NCBI GenBank assembly: GCA_016748015.1
Contig: JAAOMT010000436.1
Coordinates: 1,424,847 to 1,488,846, forward strand
Reading direction: 5' to 3'
DNA length: 64,000 bases
Source of the DNA: Geosiphon pyriformis
Taxonomy: Eukaryota; Glomeromycota; Glomeromycetes; Archaeosporales; Geosiphonaceae
The notes under the pieces were generated by a model. The model searched no databases. It was not told the origin of the DNA and saw only the letters and a program-made list of their open reading frames with translations. A program made the translations under genes and the position numbers. This document shows, one piece after another, positions 45,386 through 56,999 of the stretch (positions within the stretch are counted from its first letter, which is position 1; each line of letters opens with the position of its first letter).

Positions 45386-47263
45386 ATGGATATGAAGGCT
45401 ACTGTTAGTAGCACCACATCTAAAAAGAAGACTCCTAAGAGCACTTTTCATGATCTTGCTGGTAGTTCTTTCTCTTAGAAAAAGAAAGTTGTTTTGGACA
45501 ATATAAAACACTCTGGTGATGAAAGAAATATATCTTTAGGCAGATCTGGATCTGGTAATAGTGTTTATTCTGATGTGAAAAGTCTTTTTGATAAGGATGA
45601 AAATGTTAGCATATTTGATATGGATGGTAGGTCTTTTTTGGACTCAGCCGCTATTACACCCAAGGCAAAGCAGGTTAATACTGGTACTGTTTTTGGTTTC
45701 TCACTTGGATTTCCTGACTTTCATATGAATAATGATAAAGTTGTGCTCTCTTTTCACCTGTCTATCTCTTTTGACAAGAAGTGAATTGACCCAAAAATTA
45801 TCAAGACTCCTGTAGAAGTGTTAATTAAAAAATCATTTGCTTTGGATATTAATCTCTTAGCTGTGGAAGGTAAATTGGCTACTGTAAAAACTCAGTTGAT
45901 TAGAAAATTTTTTTCATCAATCAATGGTTTTGGGAGGGCCACTACCCTCTCAAAATTTGAAGGGATTATCTGATTTATCTTCACTTCTGAGAAGAGCATG
46001 GAAATGGCCACATCATTGGCCAGAGAAAAAGAGATCAACATAAACAGTAATTTTAAGAAACAAGGAATGAAGTCAGATTGGGCTGTAGTGATTAAAAAAA
46101 TTCCTATGGATACACCTAAGAACATGATTGTTGCTGCAGTGTCCGAATTTGGAGAAATTAAGTCAATCAAAATTCAGTTAATTAGAATGTGACAAAAGGT
46201 TGTAGTGGAGTTTGTTGAGTTAGACCATACTGATTTGTTGACTTCTAAGTGGTCACTCCTGATTGGTAAGGATTCTGTGCATGTAGCCAAAGCAGTTGAA
46301 GATCATAAGACTTGGACATCAAAAGATTGGTTCAGAGCACTTTTGTTTACTTTACTGGTGGGAATAACAGTACATGATTTTGGAAATCTTCTGAAAAGAG
46401 CTGGTGGAAAAACTTGCATCATAAACAGATCACTAGAAACTGGTAATAGAATTTGCTGTGCAGTAGTTGGTTTTGAATCTAATAATGATCTGGAATCTGC
46501 CTTTTGCATGGAGCTGATTCTTGGCAGTATTAAACTTTTTTGGGCAAGAATGGACTTGGTTTGATGTGAAAGATATGGGAAATTTGGCCATTCAGCTTTG
46601 GAGTGTAATGCACCAGTTGCATCTGTTTCTAGACCTTCAAAAACATTTAAGAGGGTTGTGTCTAATGGACATCATCTTCAATTAGCAAAGTTGTATAAAA
46701 GAAAAAGTGTTCCAATATCTTGTCCTGCTGCCTTTGGTGGCAAATCCTGGGCCCAGGTAGTCTCATCTGCTGGTTCCTCTGATGGTTTTCATTTTGCTTC
46801 TGGTTCTGGTTCCTCTTTTCCTGGCACCTCAGGTTTGAGTGGTGGTCTCCCTCTTGTCTCAGCTGACAATTCATTTTTGGATACTCGTTTGGTCTCATTA
46901 AAATGATCCTTAGAGTTATTAACTGACCAAGTTTCTGGCATTCTGTGCAAACTCAGCAAAATGGAATTGGTACAACAAGCTCCATCTCCCTCCTCAAAAG
47001 TTTCAGCTATCTTGGTTGTTGCTAAAAGAAATTTGGCTTTAGACATGATTGTGGATAGTCTGGAAATGGTGCTCTCACCTCCTTCTTTTATCTTCTCTAG
47101 CATTTCAGTTTTGGGTCAAAGTAGTTCAAGAATCTTAACGACCAAGGTTGGCAGTTTGAAATCCAAGTTGGTAGCTCTTGAGGCTTCTGTAGATTCAGTT
47201 TTGACAAAGTTAGATCACTTGTGTATGGGTTTGGGTCTTTTGCTATCTTCTTCATCCCAATAA
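45386..47263 (+). pseudogene. LINE copy 3 ORF1: single frame with six in-frame stops
   Basis: ATG 45386 (MDMKATVSST) opens a frame that stays open in register to TAA 47261, with no frameshift. Stops lie at 45476 TAG (Gln in copy 2), 45782 TGA (Trp in copies 1 and 2), 45971 TGA (shared by all copies), 46190 TGA (Trp), 46562 TGA (Trp in copy 2) and 46904 TGA. The RRM-like part (EIKSIKIQLIRM) and the knuckle (CERYGKFGHSALEC, second Cys replaced by Tyr) are recognisable. The C-terminal KLVALEASVDSVL looks helical. The TAA overlaps ATA where ORF2 should have its ATG. Confidence 0.88.
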
Positions 47264-48631
47264 GTGGTTTGATATGGAATATAGCTATGTGCAATGTTCG
47301 GAACATCAATGTTCCTGCCAAACAGGACAATGTTGTTTATTGGCACAAAGATTCAGGTAATATGGTGTCTATAGTAACAGAAACAAAATTAAAGCCCAGC
47401 ATTAAGCTGTGGATTATGAATAAGTTTAAGGGTGTGCACATTTTCACATCTGGTCTGAACAGTGGGTTTCTTGGGGCTGGTGTGGCAATAATCATAAACA
47501 ACTCTTTAGTTCAACATGTTTTCAAGATAGAGGAAGTTTCTGGTCACATCATTTCAGTGTGTCTTCTTTTCAAAAGCAGAGTTTTGGTTTTAATCATTGG
47601 CTTGTATGCTTGTGTCACTTCAGGTAACCGATTTGAGCAGGCATCCAATGTTAATTTTTTTATAGCTCAGGAAGTTAATTCCAGTAGCTTTGTTGTCTTG
47701 GGTGGTGATTTTAATGAATGCAGTTCTAAAAAAAGTGCTAGTTATGGATTTTGTTTGAATCTGAATTTAGTCAATTCTTTTGGTGGATATTTTCTGGCTG
47801 GTGCCTCTACTTAGAGCAACTTAAGGGGTGTTAAGAAAGTTATTGATCATATCTTGGTTAGTGAGTCCCTAATTTTGGCTGTGGCCAGTCATAGGGTTGG
47901 CTCTATATCTGAATTTTTTGACACTGATCACAAAGCTGTCTCAGTCTCAGTGGGTTTGGGTGGACTTTTGAACATTCGATTGGAAGTTTTACACAAACAA
48001 GCAAACAAAGATCATTGGAAATTCAAGCTGAAGGGCATAGATATTGATGGGTAGAAATGTTTTAGAGAGTGTTCTGTGGGCAAATTTTTGAAGAGGTCAG
48101 TTGATTTTCATGTAGCAGAACACATTAGCGATTTAAACAACATGTAGAATATTCTCAAAGAGGTGGTGGTTGATTCTGCCAATGATATTTTCTTCAGGCT
48201 CTGATTTAGTAAGTTTGAAGGTGTAAGGTCCAAGTTGTCATCTAAGTTTCATGGATTGGAATTGCTGATGTCCAAAATTGCCAGTAGTTTGAATTTGGGT
48301 CTGGATTCAGAGACTGAATACTTGGTTAATATATGGTCAAGCATAGATGGCATTAAGGCATCCAAGGTTTGTGTTATAATCGATATAAATAGCAAGATTA
48401 AGGATATTTTACGTCATATTTTGGTTATTAAAAAAAGTTACCACAAGTCCAAGTATCACAAATCCAAAGTTGTCAGAAATAACTCCATTAAGAAGGCTAT
48501 ATCAAGATGCATGGAAAACTTTTGTGCGAATAAAGGGCAAATAATAAATAGCATTCTAGATTGACCATTCAAGAAAATGGTTTTTGATCATTTGATTGTG
48601 GATGATGAGCTCATCTTGGAGCCCCAGGCGG

Positions 48632-49117
48632 TGTTACCAATAGAATTTTAGCTATTAATTAGCATGAAATTACCCTTATAATTCTTATAATTCATTAGTA
48701 TATTAATATCATTTCAAATTATCATTTATTATTTAATCAATTATCACATATCACGATTCAATTAAAATAATCTAATTAGTATAACAGAAAGTAGGATGAT
48801 CAAATTACACAATACCCTGAACTTTGTAACATTCAAAAATTCGCCAAAATTTACAGAAATTCGCCGAAATTTATAAGAAATTCGCCGAAATTTACAGAAA
48901 TTCGCCGAAATTATGAATAGTTCACCCAAATTAATCAATAGTTCAGCAAAATAACTTGTAGTTCATCAAAATGTATCTTTAGTTCGCCGAAATTTGAGCA
49001 AAGAGAAAAAGTGCAAGTTCATAGACTAGTACTACAACAAGTTGTATAAAAGAAAAGCTTTTCTCTTCTGAAAAATGTATCTTACTTTAGATTTATCACT
49101 CAGAACCATTCCTACAC
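48632..49117 (+). repeat. Left LTR, 3' part deleted
   Basis: Matches the first ~440 bp of the LTR at 50300-51271. Compared with that copy it carries an extra 'ttcgccgaaatttacagaaa'-type unit near 48840-48900, a small variable tandem repeat. It stops inside 'accattcctacacaa', where internal sequence follows directly. Confidence 0.9.
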
Positions 49118-49468
49118 AATGACAACAAATTACCACCTATTACCAACGAATTTAAAGTTGGAAATAAAGTTCTCTTACACAGAACTAAGGCTGAAAAACA
49201 ATGGAGTGAGAAATTTAAAAACAAATGGGATGGACCATTTTATATTCACGAAATTCTAGGCAATGGATTATATAAGTTAAGACTTGATGACAAAATATTA
49301 GCAAAAGTTGCACATGGAGACAGATTGAAACACTATCATTCCAGGAACAATCCTGAACCATTAATTCCACAAATTGGTACACATTCCCCTTTAATTAATC
49401 CTGAAGATATTTTCCGAAATTTAGAATCAATAATTATAATAGAACAACAACCAAACTTAAACACTTAA
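49118..49468 (+). pseudogene. Integrase C-terminal fragment (Ty3/gypsy)
   Basis: An open stretch of 116 codons without a start: KVGNKVLLHRTKAEKQWSEK, then NKWDGPFYIHEILGNGLYKL, then KVAHGDRLKHYH. The GPF...NG.YKL pattern is the DNA-binding C-terminal domain of gypsy integrases. It corresponds to the region near 55.80 kb (minus) of the larger element. The catalytic core is deleted. It ends at TAA 49466. Confidence 0.85.
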
Positions 49469-49610
49469 ATTTTACAATAATTCTCTAATAAAAACACAAA
49501 GACAGAAATAGTAAATAATTACAAAACACCCAGACCCAAAAACAAATAAAAACCCCATATCCAAAAAATAATTTTCTTTATTTTCTCTTTTCATAATTAG
49601 TCAATTTTAT

Positions 49611-50166
49611 CATGATTATTTCCCGAAATATTCAACAAATATCCCAAAAATTAATGTTAGCCTTGAAAACACTCCCTGACTTATCTATAACAATTAATGG
49701 AAGTCAAATTAATTACATTTAGAAAGAAACCACAGCCCTAGTAGCAAATTATTTACAGAACTATTACCCCTATAGAAGAAAAACAAGAAGTCACTCTGAG
49801 AATAGATTACCAAGACTTTTGAAGCAGGCACTAGAAGAAAATTTTTTAATTGTCCTTATTGACATTCCACCAAATACTACAATGCAACAAAAACTTCTAC
49901 TACTTCTTAATGAACAGAACAATGAACACACTCCTATCTATAAATACTTTCAAATTGGAAAAACACTTTATGAACAAAAACTGGAACTTGAAGCAACAAA
50001 TCTCACTCCTGAAGTTATACAAAAACAAATTCACAATGAATTCAAAACAGCAGCTGGACCAACAAACACTCACTACAAACTTAGAGCAGCTCTTAGACTT
50101 TATGACTTGTTTAATATTTGTGAAAATGTTCTACAAAATCCAATACTGCAACCAATAAAAATCTAA
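49611..50166 (+). pseudogene. Post-integrase ORF of unknown function
   Basis: Lies between the integrase end and the right LTR, the position of env in retroviruses. A frame from ATG 49611 (MIISRNIQQISQKLM) stops at a TAG near 49722. After a frame change, 49819-50166 encodes 115 residues rich in Gln, Asn and Leu (ALEENFLIVLIDIPP, HYKLRAALRLYDLFN). There is no signal peptide, membrane segment or cysteine pattern, so it is not an envelope protein. Function unknown. Confidence 0.55.
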
Positions 50167-50284
50167 TACATTTGCAAACTCACAAAACTGAAATTTTAAC
50201 AATTTTCAGACCAGATTACTTCAATTATTTTAGATCATTATCTCAATATTACAGATAGTGTTTGGACTTCGACAAAGCTCAGTC

Positions 50285-50299
50285 TTGAGGAGGAGATTA
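50285..50299 (+). promoter_or_regulatory. Polypurine tract
   Basis: 'ttgaggaggagatta' immediately before the right LTR (TGTTACC at 50300). It is the usual primer site for plus-strand DNA synthesis and confirms that the element reads on the plus strand. Confidence 0.75.
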
Positions 50300-51271
50300 T
50301 GTTACCAGTAGAATTTTAGCTATTAATTAGCATGAAATTACCCTTATAATTCCTATAATTCATTAGTATATTAATATCATTTCAAATTATTATTTATTAT
50401 TTAATCAATTATCACATATCATGATTCAATTAAAATAATCTAATTAATATAACAGAAAGTAGAATGATCAAATTACACAATACCCTGAACTTTGTAACAT
50501 TCAAAAATTCGCCGAAATTTACAGAAATTCGCCGAAATTATGAATAGTTCACCCAAATTAATCAATAGTTCAGCAAAATAACTTGTAGTTCATCAAAATG
50601 TATCTTTAATTTGCCGAAATTTGAGCAAAGAGAAAAAATACAAGTTCATAGACTAGTACTACAATAAGTTGTATAAAAGAAGAGCTTTTCTCTTCTGGAA
50701 AATGTATCTTACTTTAGATTTATCACTTAGAACCATTCTTATACACACAAAAAGAAATAAATATCAAATAATTCGAAAAACCAAATTCTTTAATTATTGC
50801 ACTTGAAAAATCCTCAAAACCCAACTAACGTTTTGAAATTGATTAGCTACCAATTTCAGTAAACTGTTAGTGACTCCAGGCCTGGATAAAAAATGTTTTC
50901 CTTGATAAAATCCTATTTTTTTTACATTTTTTTTATTTTTTTTATTTTTTCTTATTACAATCATTAGGGTAGTCTACAGATGAGATTCCTGTAGAAGAGT
51001 TGACTTTCACAGCAAAGTAACTACACATTTTTAGTGAGCTTTCAGATAAGCAATTTCTGGGAAAGAGTTAACGTTTACTACAACGTAACTACATAAAATA
51101 ACTGGTAAGGAATTGGCCATTCCACTTATAAGCTCAGCAGTTCAAATTATAAGAGATAATTTGAAGAGAAAATTCAGTTACTGGAGGTTTAATCACATTC
51201 AGAAAACGTGAATTCACAGCAAACAGGTATCAACAACATTACAGAAAAGAGACCAAAAACCTCCGGTAACA
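50300..51271 (+). repeat. Complete right LTR (972 bp)
   Basis: Starts TGTTACCAG and ends CTCCGGTAACA. It is the reverse-complement homologue of the solo LTR at 31190-32160. It contains short direct repeats of 'attcgccgaaatttacag' type around 50505-50540. Confidence 0.92.
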
Positions 51272-54007
51272 GTGGTCAAGTATTCGATTGATACCATAAT
51301 GGAAGATTGGATGAGGAAGCACTTGGTTGCTGGTGATCTGCCAGATTGTTGGAATATTTAGTATGCTCCCTTAGGTCACATTGGTGATAATACATTTTTT
51401 GAGGTTATGAGTGATGTTAGCATAGAAGAACTTCTGCAGGTCGTTAGAAACTTGTCAGATGGCAAAGCTGCTGGGCTTTCTGGCATTCCCAATAAACTTT
51501 GGAAGCATGGTAATTCTTTGGTCCTCAATGGTCTTTTGAGCATTTTTAATAGGTGTTTGATATCTGGAGAGGTTCTTGAGCAATGAAAGAGGTCTTGAGT
51601 TTTCATGATTCCTAAATCTTATGATTGGAAGAGCACTCTTATTAATACTAGGCCAATTGCACTGATTAAAACTGCCCAGAAGATTTTGTTTAAAATTCTT
51701 TCAAACAAAATTTCTTTGGCTTGCAGCAAATTTGACATTTTGTGTGGTGACAATTTTTCAGTATTAAAAGACACTTCTATGCAATCTCCTATTTTTGCTA
51801 TTGGCTCAATTGTGGAAGATGCTTTGGAAAAAAACAGAGAGTTGTGGCTGGTTCTCCAAGATATGCACAAGGCCTATGACTCTGTCAGTTGGTCTCATTT
51901 GCTCAATAGTTTGATCAAGATTAAAATGTGTTCCCATTTTATAAACTTTTTTGGTAACATACACAATGGTAAATTCAATCAGGTTATAATAGATTTTAGT
52001 CTGTCTGATGGTTACACTGTGTATAATGGTTTGGATTAAGGAAAAGTGTTTTTACCACTGCTGTGGCATATTTTCTATGATCTGTTGCTATGCAAAGTTA
52101 AGAAACATGAACAATTGTATGGCTATTAAATGTGTTCAAGATTCTATGCCAAATTTGACAAACCTGACCAGAGTAATAACAGGACTTTATTTTTTGCTGT
52201 GGGAGCCTTTGTTAATAACACAATTTGGGTCAGTAATTGTTTAGCAGTAATGCAAAATATCTTAAACATAGCAAGTGAATTCTTTTCTATCAATAACATT
52301 TCAATAAACTCTGAAAAAACGGTTGCTATCCCTATCAACCAAGGTATTAAGAAGACTGAACTATTTATTAATGGGTCAAGTATTTTAGTGGCCAAAAAGA
52401 GTGAGTCTCATTGATATTTGGAGATTTTTCTGTCAACTGAAGGCCTTTCCAAGCTGAGTTTAACCAAAGTGCACAATGATGTCAAGTTTTTTTTGAATGT
52501 GGTTTTAAGAAAGACCATCATTGAGAAGCAATTTTTATATTTGATTTCTGCTGTTTTATAGCCTATTATTTGTTATAGACTTCAATTTAGTTTTGTTTCT
52601 AAGAGTGTATGTAAAAAATGGGACAAATTGTTAAGAAAAGGGCTTAAGTTTAAAGCAAATTTGTCTAGGAACTTTCTTAGTGTGGCACTGCATCATCCTG
52701 AACTGTATGGCCTGAAGTCTTTTGAGCAAGTGCTCTCTGAAAGTTTGTTGGCCAATCTGATCAATTTTAGTAATGCTAGTAGAATTCTCAGCAAATTTTT
52801 CGACCATAGAGTGATGGACTTACAGGCTGTCAGCTGGATGCCCCAGCATCCTCTCTGTTTTCTGGTCATGTTATCTATCAATCTTTTGAACTGTTTTTTG
52901 GCTGGCACTACTTGAATACTCACTTTGTGCAAAGTCTTATTGGGTGGTGCATTTTCTAATGTTTTTCAGGCTGGAACTGGTGTGCCAATTTTGGACATGC
53001 TGGGCCTGGATGGTTATTTGAGTGTTAGAAAATTTCTCATGAAATATGACCTCATTTTTGCCAACCAACTTTTAGATTGTCATGGCAAATGCTTCACTTG
53101 GAACATCTTTTGCAGGTGGAAGAAACTTGACCCAAGAGGTCCAATTTCTATCTGGTTTGTTTCTGTTACTAATTTTATCATTGATGGTAGTTTGGATGTC
53201 ATAATGAATGTGATGTTCCATTCTGCTCCCACTGAATTTTTCTGTGACATTGGTTTTACTTCTGAGCATTTGTTGGCCTTTGGGCATGAATCTATTGAAG
53301 TTTACACTGATGAGTCTGTCAAGGGTTTGGGGTTAATTGGTGTCTGTGGTGGCACTGCTGCTTACTTTCCAAAAGCCAATGCTAGCATTGGTGTAAAGGT
53401 TCTTGGCTTATTGTTCTCAACACTGGTGGAGCTGTAAGCTATCACTTTGGTGCTAGAGTGTGTACCTGTCTCTAGCACAGTTGAATTGTTCACAGATAAT
53501 CAGGCATCATTGGACATTTGTAAATTTGAAGTAGATGTGTCTGTTCCTGATTTTTGTCACAAGTGTTGGATTGAGAAGGAGCACATTTGTCAAGTCGTTT
53601 CAAAAAAAAATCTGTCAGTTACTTGGAGAAAGGTCAAAGGACATTCAGGCATTGTCGAGAATGAACAAGCAGATTTTTTTACTAATGCTGCAGTTTTTTT
53701 TAAATCTATGCTACCTCTGGACGTGCCATATCAATTCCTTAGGGTTGAGAACAGACCTGTTTCTGAAAATGCATATCATTTTGTCAAGAACTTGTTTGAT
53801 GCCATTAATTTTGTTAAGTGGGACTTCAGATGTGGCACTAGTGTTGTTGAGGTTGGTGATGCTGGCACACAAGTCATTCAATGTTTGGCACCCTGATGGT
53901 AAGATCTGCTCTGGTTATACCAATTCGTCTTTAGCTTCTATGCAGTCCTATCTTATGAAATCTCTACATCATCATCTGCTGGTCACTGTGAGGAAAAAGT
54001 TGTATGA

Positions 54008-54881
54008 TGTTATAGGTGATAGGTTGGGGTCTCAAAGTAATTAACAAAACCCATAACTTGGTGCTCAAGACTGTTGTCAATGATGGAAATCTGAAGGTGT
54101 GTTTATCTGAAGGTTTATTGGTTGAGTCCTTTGTATAATGGACAGAGATTTAGTGATAATGGTTTTATTTGTAGCTTCCCAAAACCACAGTTTCGTCAAT
54201 TTTTTTTTCAGCATGATAGCCGGTGTTTCTCCTGATAAGCTAATCTTAATCGAGTGTCCTACCCTTATTTCTGGGTCTTTTACCAGTGCTATATCCTGAC
54301 ATTAGTACCCTGCATGTTAATCCTCAATAGAGTTAGTAATAATAACAATTAAGACAAAAAAATGAAAGAAATAACATAAAGAAATAAGCCAAGGCAATGA
54401 GCAAATTAGTATCTTATCAATAGCCATGATCAAAAGCTATTGTTCCAGTGTGGTTAATTATCAAATACTATCAACATGGAGTGTTGATAGTGAAAAGTGG
54501 ATTTGGATGGTAAATATTTTATTTATTCAATATTTGTGAATGAAAGATTTCTAACTAAAAGATTTTGCTCTTTCTTACTTCTAGTACTATTGTTATATAT
54601 ATATAATTTGGGTTCTATGAGATTGCTCGCATTCTTGAGCAATGTGCTATAATTTCTCAAGCAATGCTCACATTGCTGAGCAATATGTCATATCTTCTTG
54701 ACATCACTCCACATTGCTGAGTGATGTGCCATGATTTCTGATATTGTTCTACATTGCTGAGCAATGTGCTATGATTTCTAACATTGCTCCATATTGCTGA
54801 GCAATATGCTCACATGCTAACTACTACTCACTTATTGGTCTACTATTTTTCTATATCTGTTTTCTTTTTCTATAAGTAACA
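54008..54881 (-). repeat. 3' LTR (874 bp) with palindromic tandem units
   Basis: Begins TGTTA and ends TAACA on the plus strand. Over its first ~630 bp it is nearly identical to the sequence from 63368. Positions 54625-54815 hold four to five tandem units of about 45 bp built on the palindrome ATTGCTGAGCAAT. Confidence 0.92.
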
Positions 54882-54896
54882 TTGTCTCCTTCTTTT
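54882..54896 (-). promoter_or_regulatory. Polypurine tract next to the 3' LTR
   Basis: On the minus strand the sequence just inside the 3' LTR is AAAAGAAGGAGACAA. This is the expected plus-strand primer and confirms the element's orientation and the LTR boundary. Confidence 0.75.
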
Positions 54897-55780
54897 AATA
54901 TTGAGCTTCATCAAAATCTTTGTTTTAAATTAATTCTAATACTTTTTTTTCAAGTATTGTTTTTTTGACTCTGTTCTTTACGTTTTCTACTTGTATATTG
55001 TTCATTCTTTCCTATTGGTTAATGGTTATGGCTTCTATGTTAACATATAACAGTATTTCTGGATAATTCCGAAATATGTTGTGTAGTTGATATATTGTTT
55101 TAACATGTAGTGTTAAATTTGTTTTCTTTCCGATGAATTCTTCAATTTGTTGTATTATGTCTTAATTGAATATTTTTTTGGATTTGTTGATATACAACTC
55201 CTGAATATTCAACTTTTGATCTAATTGGTAGTAGCAATATGATATTGGAAGTTGTGCTGTCTATTGCTTCCAATTCTCCTTTGTAAGTTCTTCTGTTGGT
55301 GCCATAATAGGTCTTTTTCCGAGTGTTTTTTACTTTTTCTATTACTTTATCTGACCAGTTTTTATCACTCTTTGATAACTGCTAATATGATGTGTTTTTT
55401 GTCTTTCTTTTGGTGTTTTAATAGCAAATTGTTAGATTGTTAACAATAATTTCTATGTCCAACTGTTGTTGACTTAAGGTCTGGAACAATTGTTGAACTA
55501 TAGTGTGAATATGATCTGGTATTTCTATTTTCTCAGTTGCTTTTGTTGCATATATTGTGTTTTTTATATACTCTTTTGGTTGTTCAATTTGACGTGTTTG
55601 GTTCAATAACTATAATTGGTTCTCAATCTTGTGAAATCTTATCTGGTTGAACTATTATTCTTTGTACTTCTAGTTGTGGAATATTATTGGTAAATAATGA
55701 TGCTATCTGGTAATATGATTTCAGTCAATCATTATGTGCTGCTTTGGCTAAGATTTTGTTGTCCTATCTTAATTTATAAG
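54897..55780 (-). pseudogene. Post-integrase region with a decayed ORF
   Basis: After the integrase C-terminus, interrupted frames remain readable on the minus strand: EYIKNTIYATKATEKIEIPD and HTIVQQLFQTLSQQQLDIEI (55606-55418), then KVIEKVKNTRKKTYYGTNRR and YKGELEAIDSTTSN (about 55350-55230). No known domain is visible. Its place matches the extra ORF of the element at 49.6-50.2 kb, but I cannot show homology. Confidence 0.5.
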
Positions 55781-56966
55781 CTCCATTTCTAAGAGTTCCT
55801 TCTATGTGAAATGGTCTGTCCCATTTGGGATTGAATTTTCCACTCCATTGTTTTTCTGCTTTGGTACAATGTAACAGTACTTTGTCTCCAATCTTGAATT
55901 CAACTGGTTTGTCTGGTAGTTAATTATTATGTCTTTTTTTCTGTTTTTCTTGTGTCTTCTGGATGTTATTAGCTGCTCTTCACTATTTATTTTCTAATGT
56001 TTCTATTAAGTCATATGTTCTTTTTAGCAATGTTTCCTGAAAATTGTCTTCAGTTATTGGTTCTGTTAAATAAGTGGTGACTTTCATCTCAATTGGTAAT
56101 GTTGCTGTTCTACTATATACTAATTCAAATGATGTTGCTTGTGTAGTGTCTTGCTTCATTGTCTGATAAGCAAATAATACTAATAATATGAACAAATCCC
56201 ATTTATTCTGATTTTCTTGACTGATTTTGGTAATTGTTTCACACAATGTTCTGTTAAATCTCTTAACTAACTCATTTGTTTGTGGATGATATGGTAATGA
56301 TAATGGTCTTTTGATTCCAAATTTCTGACTTAATTCTGCTAATGTTCTGTTCACAAAGTAAGTTCCTTGATCTGATAATAGTTCTTTTGGACATCCATGT
56401 TAACAAATCAAATTTTGATGAACAAATTTGGCAATGGATTCTGCATCTGCTCTTTGAATGGCTTTTGCTTCTGGCTATTTTGTAAGATAGTTCATGGCTA
56501 CTGTAATATATTTGTTGCCTCTGCTGGTGATTATTAGTGGTCTGACTAAGTCAATTCCAATGTGATCAAATGGTTGTTTTACTTTGATTGGTCTTAATGA
56601 TTCACTGGATTTTGTTCCTCCTCTTTTCTGACAAGCATCACAATTTTGAACATATTGGATATTGTCTGGATATATTGATGGCCAATAATATTTTTTTCTG
56701 GTTCTTTCTATGGTCGCTTCTTTATGAAAATGTCCTGCTATTGGATCTGAATGCATGTTGAATAGTATTGTCTCTTTCTCTGGTTCTGTAATTACTCTGG
56801 TTGGTTGATCTGGATTTTTTTTGTTCTTCCAGTAAAGTATATTTTGATGATTGATAAAATATTTTGATTGTTGTTTTATGTTGTTTTGTTCTTTTTGAGA
56901 TAATTTCTCCTTGAACAATTGGGTCTTTATATAATGTTGTAGTTGTTGATATTTTTGTATGTTCAT
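55781..56966 (-). pseudogene. Integrase (zinc-binding, core and C-terminal domains)
   Basis: The HHCC zinc-binding part (MHSDPIAGHFHKEATIERTR...NCDACQKRGG) is followed by the core Asp in DHIGIDLVRPL (GPL expected), then the second Asp in ELLSDQGTYF near 56380. The third catalytic position reads YHPQTNELVKRFNRTL where the family has Glu in V-E-R-F; the Lys codon is at 56262-56264, one G-to-A change. The C-terminal GPF-type domain (RPFHIEGTLRNGAYKLR) lies at about 55820-55770. Stops include TAG for Trp at about 56475 (YLTK/PEAK) and TAA for Gln near 56400. Confidence 0.9.
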
Positions 56967-56999
56967 CTTTTGTTATATTTTCGTTGAGTTTGTTCTGGT

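Larger units (their letters stand above)
48632..51271 (+). mobile_element. Internally deleted Ty3/gypsy element with 4-bp target duplication
   Basis: A left LTR fragment (48632-49117), the 3' end of pol, a further ORF and a complete right LTR (50300-51271). The rest of the left LTR, gag and nearly all of pol are missing, with a direct join at about 49117. Its ends are TGTTACC and GGTAACA. Flanks are GCGG (48628-48631) and GTGG (51272-51275), a 4-bp duplication with one C-to-T change. Removing the insert restores the LINE frame (GCG GTC AAG TAT). A purine tract precedes the right LTR. Confidence 0.9.
45266..54007 (+). mobile_element. LINE copy 3, interrupted by two LTR elements
   Basis: Leader 'acttttttttctctta...ccctcaaaaagtgc' as in copies 1 and 2, ORF1 at 45386-47263, ORF2 from 47260. 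It is split by the LTR element at 48632-51271 and cut off at 54007 by the Ty3/gypsy element that continues past the window end, within the codons for KKLYD shortly before the C-terminal knuckle. The remaining 3' part should lie outside the window. Copy 3 has the largest number of in-frame stops of the three LINEs. Confidence 0.9.
47260..54007 (+). pseudogene. LINE copy 3 ORF2: interrupted by an LTR element and truncated by another
   Basis: It reads CNVRNINVPAK, VTETKLK, LGGDFNE, IDHILVSES and FDTDHKAVS (endonuclease), then breaks at 48631 within LEPQAV and continues at 51276 with KYSIDTIMEDW. RT follows (QDMHKAYDSVSW, then AFVNNTIWV, where the catalytic Asp pair has become Asn-Asn), then RNase H (VYTDESVK, FTDNQASLD). 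Stops include 47812 TAG, 48052 TAG, about 48145 TAG, about 48201 TGA, 48562 TGA, 51359 TAG, 51584 and 51596 TGA, 52037 TAA, 52128 TAA, 52412 TGA, 52559 TAG, 52914 TGA and 53435 TAA. One frameshift lies near 53870. The frame is otherwise kept. Confidence 0.88.

Noticed and set aside
54600-54820. CRISPR-like array
   Set aside because: The repeats are imperfect, lack unique spacers of fixed length and lie inside an LTR of a eukaryotic retrotransposon.
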